Below the pieces are notes generated by a model that ran no database searches, had not been told where the DNA came from, and worked only from the letters and a program-made list of their open reading frames with translations. Source: Hyaloperonospora brassicae (lineage: Eukaryota > Oomycota > Peronosporomycetes > Peronosporales > Peronosporaceae). Taken from it: a DNA stretch of 64,000 bases. The DNA is taken from the NCBI GenBank assembly GCA_947650285.1, contig CANTFL010001211.1, positions 496,001 to 560,000 on the forward strand, in the 5' to 3' direction. Of this stretch, positions 46,324 through 57,457 are shown one piece after another. Made by a program: the position numbers and the translations under genes. How positions within the stretch are numbered: position 1 is the stretch's first letter; every line of letters begins with the position of its first letter.

Positions 46324-49300
46324 GGGCGGATCGCCCTACTGATCCAGCAACATCAAGAGAATTTGCGAATCTCCTGAAGAAGGTTGCTCCCGACACACAA
46401 TTTCTGTGTGTCTCTGCACCTGGTGATGAGGTGTCACTCATCACCTTGAAGTTGGAAGTGACAAAAGACTTGTCACTTCGTGCCCTAGTTGAATGTGGGG
46501 CGTCGAACAATTTTTTTCGTCTCCAGTCGCTAGAGGCAGGAAGGTTTAACTTCGTGGAGCGGGGGATCCCTTCAACGAAGATGACGGTGCGCCTAGCGAC
46601 AGGCGCATCGATAACTGTGAAGAAACGTGTAGTCGAAATCCACTACACGTTAAAAGGCGAACAGTACGATGATGATTTTATCGTGCTTGACCTAGGTGAC
46701 ACGTTCGACGTCATCTTAGGGTTGACTTGGCTCAAGAGATACGAGCCAAGGGTGAGTTGGCAGTATCGATCGGTTACGATACCTGCTACTTGTTCCTCAA
46801 ATAATCACCTGAAGAATATCTTGGAACGCCCACACTCACGTGGGTGTACTACGAGCGAGTGCGATGGCCTCACTTGTGGTACGGTCGTTAGCACGACTGT
46901 ACAAGAACACAATGTAGATGATCACTACATTGTGGAGAAAGCTCACCCAGATCCTGTGGAAGTGATTTCCCAGGAGGTAATCGAGACACTGAATGTCTTG
47001 GTTAATGATGGATCAAGCGTAGGCGCTTACACGCTTGATCTGGTTGCGCCTCCGAAGTTAACGTCGGAGATAACTCAACTGCCGACGCTAGAATAGAAAC
47101 GGCTCTTGCGTGATCTGCGTAGTGGCAAAGTCAAGCAGATCTGTGTACTCGTCGCATAGGACGAATACGTTACCGATATTCCTTCGGCAACGGTGTTTAC
47201 TGAGACCGAGAGGGTTCTCAGCAGTTCATCGATGGACGAAAGTGTCATCGATGAGAAGACTCGGATTGAGAGGTATGAAACTCAATCCTGGAAGTCGCTT
47301 CAGGCAAATCCTTTGTATAAGGATTTGATCGAATTCAAGGATGTGTTCCCTGAATCCGTGCCTTGCGAGTTGCCTAAGGACAAATGCACTCGACATGAGA
47401 TCGAGCTCAAAACGGGCTCGAAATATTGTGCCATGAAGCAGTGGCCACTGCCTCGTGAACAAGTGATAGCGATCGACAAGTTCTTTGCCGATCGCTTAGC
47501 AGCGGGCCATGTGAGGGAATCGACATCCCCTCACAGCTCTCCGACCTTCTGTGTGCAAAAGGTCACAGGAGGATGGCGGATAGTCCACGCATTCAACAAG
47601 TTGAATGCTGCAACGGTACCGGCTCAGACGCCGATACCAAGAAAGGACGTAATCATAGATGGTATGTCAAAGAGTAACATCTTTTCGTCCATGAATACTA
47701 TGGACGGATTCTATCAGATCCTTATGCGTGAACGGGATGTTCCGTACACAGCAGTGAGCACCCCCAGCGGTATGCTGCGGTAGTGGCTAGTGATGCCACA
47801 GGGGATGAGTAATGCCCCTGCAACATTCAACAGATGCGTTACAAATCTGTTGAGACCGTTGCGGGATTTCGCACCGATTTATTTCGATGATGTGTTCGTC
47901 CATAGCCCGGCTATGGACGGAAGGACGGACGTTGAAGTCCACCGAACTCACGTCCGTAAGGTTCTTCAACTTATGCGCAAGCATAAGTTGTACGCCAACC
48001 TCAATAAGTGTATATTCGCGGCAAGCGAAATACCACTTCTTGGGTGCATCGCCGGCAAACACGGCGTCCGCCCTGATCCCGAAAATATCAAGGCGATCAC
48101 CGACTGGCCAGTTCCAGTCGATGTCAAGGGACTTCGTAAGTTCCTTGGCTTATCGGCGTACTTGCACAAGTACTCGCGCAATTACGCCGAGACGACTGTT
48201 CATCTTTCTTGCTTGCTTAAGAAAGATGTGAAGTGGTCATGGAACGCTGACTGTCAGCGTTTCTTTGAAAGCATCAAGAAAAGCTTGATGCAATCGACCA
48301 TCTTGGCGATTGCGAATCAGGGCAGACCTTTTCATGTGGTCTGTGACGCCAGCGATTTTGCTATCGGCTGTGCGTTGATGCAGTATGACACAGACGGCGC
48401 AGAGAGCGTCGTCTGCTATCAATCGCGTCAGCTGCAACCAGCTGAACGCAATTACCCAGTGCATGACAAGGAACTACTTGCCATGAAGTATGCACTGGCT
48501 AAGTTCCGCGTCTATCTCCTCGTAGATAGACCTTTCATCGTCTATACGGACCATGCGTCACTACGCACGGCGTAAACAGTCCACACCTCTCGCAAAGGAT
48601 GGCGAGGTGGCTGTCCTTCTTCGCGAAGTATAACTTCCCCGTGGGGTACAAGCCAGGACGACTTAATGTCGTCGCTGATGCGTTGTCACGTCGGCCCGAC
48701 TTCGAGCCAACGTCCCGAGTCAACAGTGAGGCTTTGCCCACTGTTGCGACAATGTCCATCAGTGTGCTGTCGTCACCTTTACTTGATGACGTGCGGAAAG
48801 CATACGCAGGAGACACGAATCTCCTCCGTTTGATGGGTCATCTTGCGAACCCATTCCGGAAATCCTTGTCGAATTTGCCGGCTCTGTACCGTTCCTCTTT
48901 GGATCGGTACACGACTCGCAATGGCCTGCTGTACTATACAGCAGTTGCCGACGACACGCCTCGTGTCGTCGTTCCCGATCATGCTGAATTGCGATTACGC
49001 GTCATGTTCGAATGTCAAGATGCGCCGTCTGGCGGGCATCGTGGCTGAGAAAAGACTTACCTCACGGTCAGTCGTTACTTTTACTGTCCCCGCCAGTATA
49101 AGTTTGTCCGCAAGTACATTCGTTCTTGCGAGGTCTGTCAACGGGTGAAGCCTAGTCTTTCATCCCGTGCACCGTACAACCTCTGCCGGTCCCGGCAGAG
49201 TGTTGGGAGTCCGTGTCGATGGACTTTGTCTTTGGGTTTCCCGAAGACACTATTAAGAATACTGGTATTCTTGTGTTTGTGGATCGTTTCAGCAAGATGA

Positions 49301-50929
49301 TACATCTTGCTGTGGTCCCAGAATCGATCAACGCCCACGGCTGTGCGCGTGTCTTCATCGACACTGTGTTTCGACTCCACGGGGTACCCCGTGAACTCGT
49401 ATCTGACCGTGACCTCGGTTCACGGCGGCGTTTAGTCAATCCGTGTTCCGCACATTGGGAACACGGTTGAAGATGTCAACATCTGATCATCCCGAAAAGG
49501 ATGGTCAGACTGAACGGGCGGACCGTGTCCTCGAAGAAATTCTTCGTGGATACGTCCACTCCTTTTCACATTGGAGTGAGTTCTTGCCGATGGTTGAGTT
49601 TGCCATCAACAACTCCGTGCATGCGTCCACAACGCATACACCGTTCTACGCGAATGGCTTACGCCACCCAAGTATTCACGGCCTCATACAGATTGACATT
49701 GAGTTAACGGGGGAGGGACTCGCTCGATCAAAAACCGTTTTGGCTCTTGCTCATCACGTATCGCCGCTCACGCCGGTACTTTTGATGCTGATGTCGACAA
49801 CGTCGACATCGAGGAGATCGAGCTTAGCAGTAGCGATGGCGCTGCTGCTACATCAGACACCGATGACGATTCTGGGATATTCAGCATCGTCAATGATTAT
49901 TCCAGCGAGGAAGAAGACACCCTCGTTGAAGAAGAGAACGATCTCTTAGCAGTGCGCACGAAGCGCACTGAAAGTCAAAAGAACGAGTCAGCAGAGAACT
50001 TCCTGTTGAATCGAGAGGCGGCAGTCCGTTTCGTTCAGGACTCCATCGCAAATGCGGTGGATCGCCAGAAACGGAACGCAGACAAGAATGGAAGAGTAAA
50101 TGTTCTTTCATTTAAAGTTAATGACCTAGTACTACTGTCTACGGTAAATTTACCTGGACATGCAGTCACTAGTGTCGGCAGTAGTAAACTACTGCCGGAA
50201 TAAATTGGGCCATTTCGTGTGTTGCACCGCAAAGGCAATGCATACATGATCGAATTGCCACGTAAGATGCGCACGCATCCTACGTTTTACGTGGGTAGGC
50301 TCAGGCCGTACTGTCAGTACGAGCCTTCTTCTTCCGATGAAGATAGCCCCCACGTTCAAGAACATCCATCAAGTTCTTGCGTTCACGCTCCAGACGGTCC
50401 GTCTGGACGCGTAAATAAGAGACCTCAGAACACAACTGAGAGATCTCTCCGCGAGCTGTCGCCAGCTCGCCAAAGAAGGAGCGGACGTCGCGCTCGACCT
50501 GAAGCTATGCGACCGCATACTCAGCGCGGTCCTTCGCGCGGTTCGCCTCGTGCTCTTTGCGGTACTTCCGCAAAGAGTCAGTCAGAGCGTAACGTCTGTC
50601 CCTCTCGTGCTCTAAATCATCGCGCAATTTAACAATTGCGCGATCCATCTCGTGAGGATCGAGATGGTGAGCAGAACGATCTGGAGGAGGTCTTTCCTCC
50701 TCCGCCAGATCCTTTGGTGGACTCACACGTTGGTCAACGCTTTCTAGTGAAACGTATCTTGAACCACCGTGACGATTCAGGATCAAGGACGAGTTACCTC
50801 GTCCAGTGGCGGGGGTATCCACCCTCGTGGAACAGCTGGGAGCCCCGCTCTTAGCTGATGATGGATGTGCCCGGTCTCGTTCACCAATATGACGAGGATC
50901 ATCCGATTGGTCCGAGGGACTATCGGTAA
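46323..50929 (+). pseudogene. Gyp-1 pol: protease, RT, RNase H, integrase, chromodomain
   Basis: Pol opens in the -1 frame relative to gag. The protease reads ALVECGASNNFF at about 46480, with Glu where the catalytic Asp should be. Reverse transcriptase follows (KVTGGWRIVHAFNKLNAA, LVMPQGMSNAPATF, FAPIYFDDVFVHS with YFDD as active site at about 47880), then RNase H (VVCDASDFAIGCALMQYD, YPVHDKELLAMKYAL). Integrase has its zinc region (CEVCQRVKP), SMDFVFGFP, LVSDRD and SDHPEKDGQTERADRVLEEI. A chromodomain closes at about 50730-50920 (FLVKRILNHRDDSG, YLVQWRGYPPSWNSWEP). Stops lie at 47094, 47157, 47781, 48573, 49046, about 50201, 50630 and 50852. Frames change near 48580, about 49050-49210, near 49400 (a one-base loss) and again between about 49800 and 49950. 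Confidence 0.93.
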
Positions 50930-51905
50930 ACACACGCTTTTGGCGTTTGTAGACGGATTGCAAGTTTGCAATCGCGTCCCGCACCTCAGCCGAGATGTGT
51001 GCCCTTTCCCAGGGCGAACTTAGGGAATACACGTCCCTATGTGCACGCTGCGAGTTGTCAACACAACTCGCACAAGGATCTCCCTAAGTGAGGCAAGGAA
51101 TGTCTGCCTCGCTCGACAAACGATGCAACCGGTACCTAGCACCGGTTGACGTTCGCTTTTCGAACCCGAGGCGTACCGATTCAAGTTTTTGGAGCCATCC
51201 TTTTCGTCCAAAATTCTTGACATTTTGAACGAAGGCGTTCCACGCTGCCAAAAGCGAGTTCTTGTCACGCTTTTGGTTACCATGATACCATCGATGCCTA
51301 AGAAAGGCATCGAGATAGAAGTCTTCTTCAGCGCGGAAGTTACTCGCGCTGGAACTTAAGCCATGAAGCTCAGTTGCATCGAATAAAGGAATTCGATGGT
51401 GTTGGCTTGTCTCGTGAGACAAGCTATTGATGAGCTACTCGGGCAAGCGCCACGGCTTCAGCTCACCACGCTTCAATGTGGTACCTGTTTCGGTACCACG
51501 ACTTTCAGAATGACGACGGCTCTCGCCATCATCATCACGCTCGTGCGGGTAAGCACGAGTTGATACTAGTGAGGCACAGTATTCCTCACCATAGAGTTCA
51601 TCATCACTGCCGAACAGACTGTGTTGCATTTCACGAGTCCGCTCGTTCGACATTGCACTTGACGAACGATGAGGCACCGCCGATGATCGGGATGCCTCTG
51701 GAACGTTGCGCGAGTCAGGCACGTCTGAATCGCCAGAATTGATGACCTCATTGACAAGGTCATAATGTGCACGTGGTGCGATACCGCGTGCGTCTGCAGC
51801 ACCTTCTGCTGCAGACGGAGAACAAGCAGCAGACGACGAAGCGTCTGCCGCAGAGTCTGGCACAGCAGCAGGCTGTGTGGTCTTCGAATCACCTCGCATA
51901 GACAT
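50505..51905 (-). pseudogene. Gyp-1 antisense open frame
   Basis: On the strand opposite gag-pol, one frame from ATG 51905 to 50505 spans 467 codons with only two internal stops (51435 and 51084). The N-terminal third is Ala/Ser-rich and acidic. The middle is basic and globular-looking (FYLDAFLRHRWYHGNQ, AWNAFVQNVKNFGRKGW). The end is a likely coiled coil (EMDRAIVKLRDDLEHERDRR). Its last ~425 bases overlap the chromodomain end of pol antisense. Antisense ORFs between integrase and the 3' LTR are known in some plant gypsy elements, but I recognise no family here. It is broken in this copy, and function is unknown. Confidence 0.6.
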
Positions 51906-52037
51906 GTTAACTATGCGAGGCAAGGTCAGGAGTGAATGGGTCTGGCCAAACAAGTGCTCCCTGTCCCAGTGGTGTCCAACGGGTGGCCACCAAGTTTTCG
52001 ATAGTCACACGGTGACTATCAGATAAGGGAGGGGTGA

Positions 52038-52481
52038 CGTAACGGGGTAGCCCGTTACATGAGATTGTCATTTAAAACAATCTGACAATAAAGAATATTA
52101 CGTTTAATATTATTCTAACAATATCACAAGACATGGTGATATTGTTGGGATGACCGAAGGGTCTACTCATTGGTTGATATCGTGATGATATCAACCCACC
52201 AATCGCTGCTAGACGCGCGCAATGGGTGGTGAGTAGACGTCGTCATACATATAGTTATATTAGGATAATTAAGTCAGGACAACAGAGATACAAGTAGTTA
52301 TAGGACTTAATAATATTAATACAGTTTTACTTTTACCAAGAGACTAGTCTGACTACTTAGTCTCCTTTCCTTCCTCTGTGTTTTCCCTAAAACACCTAGC
52401 AGGGCACTATCGACCACTGTCGTCAGTGGAAGTATACTCCGTACTGGTCAACCAGTACGTAGTCAACAGTGCCCCGTTACA
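52038..52481 (+). repeat. Gyp-1 3' LTR
   Basis: 444 bases, about 98.6% identical by my count to the 5' copy. It ends CGTTACA, forming the usual inverted TGTAAC...GTTACA ends, and is followed by the TCGTG duplication. Confidence 0.95.
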
Positions 52482-52486
52482 TCGTG

Positions 52487-55219
52487 TAGTTCGGGTTGAG
52501 TGGATTACAAGTATCCCACATTCAGCAGTACCCCGATATGTCGGCAACCCGTAACATGTTGACAGTGAGCATTTGGGACATCCGCTGCGTAGCACATCGG
52601 GAAACCAGCAGGTCCACTAGACTAGTATTATAACACTAGACTAGTATTATCAGGTCCAGGCGGAAGTCCCGTTGCCATCAGTGACAATCTGTCTGTCCAG
52701 GCTGTCCGAGACGGCAAGACGCCACATACTAAGCATAGTACAAGGCCAATAAGTCGAGAGGCTACAGCGCTCAGTCTCTAAACCACAAACCATTCACACA
52801 GAGGTGGAACTGCCTATATCAGGAGGGTTTCGTGAATCATGAGCCTTTGGGCTCAGAACTACTGGAGTCGTCAACATGCCAAGCGCGTATATACGGCATA
52901 CATAACGACACAGAGGGTATGCTAAGCTGATTATATCGCCGTGGTTGTCGTGTCGACGGCATTCGCATACGTAGTGAAGCTGGTGTTGTCATGTCACCAG
53001 CTAGTGTATATCTATCGTATGAGTTCAAAGCGCTGGCTTCAAGTTGGGTTCAAAGCCGAGCACGCAACGTGTGTCCCATGCAAATTAGCGGTTCAACCCA
53101 TCGACAGCTTCCCGCAACATTTATGGTCGTCGCCATGATGAGACTTTATCACAGCGACCAGCGCACCAGATTCGCCGACACGACCATTCGCTCGCGCGAC
53201 AAGCCTATATAGCTCCTGCCTTTTGTAGACGGTTGATTCTAGTATTTCGATTGAAGCAAATAATGGGCATTCGAAGCAAGGGATCGATCAAGTAAGCTGA
53301 TTGCCACCCTCAAGAAAGTGTTCACCGAGATCGCGGCCATGCGTCTTAGTTGCAAAGGAAGGCTTCGCAATTGAAAGCAAGCAAGTTGCCTCTTGGTGGC
53401 TTGTTTGATCCCTACGTCGACAGACAACTCGGGCAAAATTGTCTCGTTGGGGGCAATTGAGATAGCGCAAATCGCAAGCTTCTTGTCGTACCTGCATCTG
53501 TCTGCATCGCCATCAAGCGGTCAAAGTTGCTGACATTTGCTCACGTCGCCCCGCCCCTCTGGATGGGCACGTTGACGTGCAATACAAACTCGTGCGCTCG
53601 TAACGACATTGTTACATGCGGCGCGTTATGTTTTGAGCACTGATCTTCTGCACGACTTTGATACAGTTCACCGTCGTTGCTTGGCTTTTCATGAGTGTGT
53701 TAATTTTTGCAGCTCAAGAGCTGACTGACACGTCCGAGCGTCCCATACACACGGCAGAAAACTGCATCGGAACTCTGACCGAGATATGTGACCGAGGGAG
53801 GCACGTGGGCAGGCTTAATTTCTGTACACCAGCAATGCAGGTTGGACCAAAGCTTACCAGACGCCGCGAACTGGCCACCACCACCACCCATGGTAAGAAA
53901 GTACGTGCACGTGTCGTAACAGCTCGGCGCGACGGTTCGATGGTGGGGTCGACCTACCTGCCAAGTATATGTGCTTGCGCACGATCAAGAGATCTTGCTC
54001 CTTTTGCCGTCTCGAAGCTATGAGACGCCAGCGCCCCCTGCACATGAGTAGTCCTGTTGTCCCAGGTCGATCACCTGGCACTGCGCACGTAGTAGCAGTT
54101 TTGGCACGTGCCGCTTGCACGGACTGGCCCTGAATCTGTTCCTGGACACTGTCGTTCGGACGGCGACAGCAGCAGCGCTCGAGGCCGTCATCCGTACTGT
54201 AGTGATCCGTTTCGTTTCGTGGGCGACGTATCGCGCAAATTGAATGCAACGTCGTACTTTTGCGACCCGCGCGAGGAAAGTCGTCGACTGTCTCGCAAGG
54301 AAACAGTTTTCAATTCCCCTCGTCGGCTTCAACTTATCGGCACAGTAGTGACGACGGATCGAACGAACCCGTGCAAGATCACAATGCTGCACTGCGCCAA
54401 CGTGCACGACCCCGTCGAACGCAATTGCGCCACCGATGGCCACTACCACAGTTGCAGTCTATTTGCTGACAAAGAAAGCAGAGACATGTTGGTGCGGCGT
54501 GGAGCCGTCGGCCGTCGGTGTGCGATTGTGGCACTGCCTACTGCTGTTCTTGCTACGATGACAGCGACCTGAGGGCTCAACGGTCAGCTCTTTTGGCAGT
54601 CACCTTTTGCCGCATGCAGATAAAATTGTTGTTCACTATGGCGCAGACGACCCCAGCAAAGCTGAAGGGGATTGCTACTGCCATACTGCAGAGTCGCTCC
54701 TCGAGTATCAGGTACTAACTACCACTACAACCGCCACACGACTTTCGTCAGCTCTGCAAGCACAGACTCTCGTGAAGGCCGACGCTCAGTTGTGATGTCC
54801 ACCACATGAACCAAATGCCTCGGATCAATGACCACGTGAGGTGCCCCGACGGTCGCCCCAGCGAAGCCGACAAACGATGCGACTCGTACGTACGGAACAT
54901 AACGGACGTGTCTGTTTTTTGACCGTCCAGTGGCCTTTCGTCTAAACATAGCGTGGTGCACACGAGCTACGCCACCAACGTCTAATCAACCTCCAAGAAC
55001 TGATATGTCCTCCGACTTGATGCGATCGATCAGCTCGCCTCGACCACATCTGTATCATAGCAATAATCGTAGCAATGAATAACATGTACTTTTCGTTCCA
55101 CGTGCTTCGTCTCGATTGTCGCCCCCGAGAGACCATCGAAAGCCACATTCCGTCCATTGCACCATTGACATCGCGACCCAAAAGCTCGTTGACATCTATA
55201 GGAACGCGTTTGCTCAGTG
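52487..55219. other. Spacer between Gyp-1 and the right gene cluster
   Basis: No gene is supported. A 19-base-period duplication of CACTAGACTAGTATTAT lies at 52615-52650. Around 54640-54960 the minus strand has a protein-like segment (RYVPYVRVASFVGFAGAT) that could be an exon of an unrecognised small gene. Splice partners are not evident and two frames compete. The stretch also contains the promoter side of the P5C dehydrogenase gene. Confidence 0.45.
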
Positions 55220-57179
55220 ATGTTGCGCACGTCGATCCCCTTGCGCGCGTCGTTCGCAGCAGCTTCGCGTCGCAGCTCCATCGCAACGCGCTCTGCGTCG
55301 TCACTGCCGTCCTTCGCGACGGTCGACCCGAACTGTAGCGGGGCCCACCCCGCCACTGGCTTCAACTTGGGTGCGTGACTGCGACGAATGATTGTACTTG
55401 AGGTTATTCCAATTGAGGGGTTCTCGCTCACGTCGTGCTGCGACTCTTGACAGTGAACGGCGAGTGGACGCAGACCGCCAGGACCGAGACGATCCTCGAC
55501 CCGCTGAATGGAGAGGCGTTCATGACTATGCCACTGACGCAGAAGGACGAGCTGGCGCCGTTTGTCGAGAGCATGACGAGCTGCCCCAAGCACGGCCTGC
55601 ACAACCCGTTGAAGAACGTCGAGCGCTACACTATGTACGGCCAGGTCTGTGCCAAGGCGGGCGCCATGTTCCGAGAAGAGCACGTGGCCGACTACTTTGC
55701 AAAGCTCGTGCAGCGCACGTCGCCCAAAAGTTACTTCCAGGCTCGGAATGAAGTGAAAGTGACGGGCAAGTTCCTCGAGAACTTCTCGGGCGACCAAGTG
55801 CGCTTCCTCGCGCGCTCGTTTGGTGTACCGGGCGATCACAAGGGGCAAGCGAGCCACGGCTACCGTTGGCCGTATGGTCCTGTGGCACTGATCACGCCGT
55901 TTAACTTTCCCATTGAGATCCCTGTGCTGCAGATGATGGGTGCTTTGTTCATGGGCAACAAGGTGCTACTGAAAGTCGACTCTAAGGTGTCGATCGTCAT
56001 GCAGGAAACGTTGCGCCTACTGCACGAGTGCGGGATGCCCATGACCGACGTGGATTTCATCAACTCGGATGGCGCGGCAATGAACGAACTGCTGTTGAAA
56101 ATCAAGCCACGCAACACGCTGTTCACTGGGTGAGTGTTTTGTGTTGCAACCGGCTCGTGGAAACTCGCTGACTTTGATTTCACGCATCCGCTATTGACTT
56201 GTAGATCGCAAGCTGTTGCGGAGAAGCTTGCAAAGGACCTGAACGGTCGCATAAAGCTGGAAGATGCAGGTTTTGACTGGAAGGTGCTCGGTCCAGACGT
56301 TACTGACTTTGATTACGTCGCATGGACTTCTGATCAGGTACGTGCATACAATCCATCGACGCGTGAAAGTTGTTCCGTTCGCGTCCCAGCTGACGATTTT
56401 GTTTCTATGCCAGGACGCGTACGCTTGTTCTGGACAGAAATGCTCGGCGCAGTCCGTGTTGTTCATGCACAAGAACTGGGCGAAGGCTGGCTTGGAGAAG
56501 AAGCTTGTTGAACTCGCTTCTCGACGAAAGCTGTCGGATCTAACGATTGGCCCCGTGCTGACGGTCACCACGAAGCGTATGCTCGATCACGTTGATGCTC
56601 TGTTGAAGATTCCAGGCGCGCGTGTTGCGTTTGGAGCTGAAGAGCTTGGTACGTTATTTGCTCGGCTGTTTTGTACGACTGCAAAGTCATCCACTTGCTG
56701 ATGTGTTCCGTTTGCGCTCTACAGAGAACCACACGATTCCGGAGAAGTATGGTGCGGTGAAGCCCACCGCTGTCTTTGTTCCGCTCAAGGAGTTTATCAA
56801 GCCGGAGAACTTTGAGCTCGTGACGACCGAGATTTTCGGTCCTTTCCAGATTCTGACCGAGTACGATGACAACGAGCTGCCCCATGTCCTAGATGCTTTG
56901 GAGCGTATGGACGCTCACCTGACCGCTGCTGTGGTCTCGAACGACCTGGAGTTTACCCACGAAGTGCTTGCGGCTACGGTGAACGGCACGACCTACAGCG
57001 GCATCCGTGCTAGAACAACGGGTGCGCCTCAGAACCACTGGTTCGGCCCTGCCGGTGACCCATGCGCAGGCGGTATCGGTACGCCTGAGGCCATTAAGAT
57101 GGTGTGGTCTTGCCACCGCGAGATCATCAACGATGTCGGTCCCGTGCCCGCGAACTGGGTGATTCCTGAGGCCACGTAA
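55220..57179 (+). CDS. P5CDH: Delta-1-pyrroline-5-carboxylate dehydrogenase, plant type (ALDH12)
   Basis: Five exons: 55220-55370, 55454-56129, 56205-56337, 56414-56648 and 56725-57179. All introns are GT-AG, phases agree, and the product is 549 residues. The enzyme oxidises glutamate semialdehyde (from P5C) to glutamate with NAD+, the last step of proline breakdown in the mitochondrial matrix. Exon 1 (50 residues, MLRTSIPLRASFAAASRRSS...) is a textbook mitochondrial targeting sequence, which decided the start. The body matches plant ALDH12 throughout: CPKHGLHNP, RWPYGPVALITPFNFPIEIP, the DWKVLGPD segment, ACSGQKCSAQS with the catalytic Cys at about residue 330, IFGPFQ, and TTGAPQNHWFGPAGDP near the end. 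It ends 278 bases from the end of the convergent NMD3 gene. The frame is intact. Confidence 0.95.
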
Positions 57180-57457
57180 AAGGCTCACGCAGTGGCGGTG
57201 TTCTTCCCCGTCCAAGTTTGGCGTCGCTGAAACGTCCTCGACTCGATGTGTTTGCAGATGTAGTTTGTGAAACGCATGTGAAGAGGTTGAACAAAGCAAA
57301 CAAATGAACGTCGAATATGTTGGGGAATGTAACTTCGATCGTGCAGCCTGCGTGCTACAAGAATGGACACAGTAAATGGATGCACTAGTCTGAAGCGAGG
57401 CGTACTGATACATCGAGGTAATGTCTAGTGACGGGGAAGTCGAAAGAGCATCGCGTC
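57180..57457. other. Convergent 3' spacer
   Basis: Short gap between the ends of the P5C dehydrogenase and NMD3 genes. No further feature is seen. Confidence 0.6.

Larger units (their letters stand above)
44711..52481 (+). mobile_element. Gyp-1: Ty3/gypsy chromovirus, structurally complete, coding-dead
   Basis: A 7,771-base element with two 444-base LTRs, a perfect TCGTG target duplication, a primer site, gag, pol in the order protease, reverse transcriptase, RNase H, integrase, and a C-terminal chromodomain. That order and the chromodomain place it in the chromovirus branch of Ty3/gypsy. A purine tract (AAGGGAGGGG, about 52025-52034) precedes the 3' LTR. The LTRs differ at about 6 of 444 positions, so insertion was recent. 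Even so, gag and pol hold at least nine stops or frameshifts. The whole element is rich in short inverted repeats. An antisense open frame occupies the space between the chromodomain and the 3' LTR. Confidence 0.95.

Noticed and set aside
44711..52481. CRISPR-like array from the regularly spaced palindromes in Gyp-1
   Set aside because: The stems all differ in sequence; there is no repeated unit and the host is eukaryotic.
53658..54572. Several 120-150 codon frames left of the P5C dehydrogenase gene
   Set aside because: Frames on both strands compete, compositions are Arg/Thr/Cys-rich and no family motif is present.
55030..55857. A 275-codon minus-strand open frame
   Set aside because: It is the antisense shadow of the first two P5C dehydrogenase exons, which have splice, targeting-peptide and family support.
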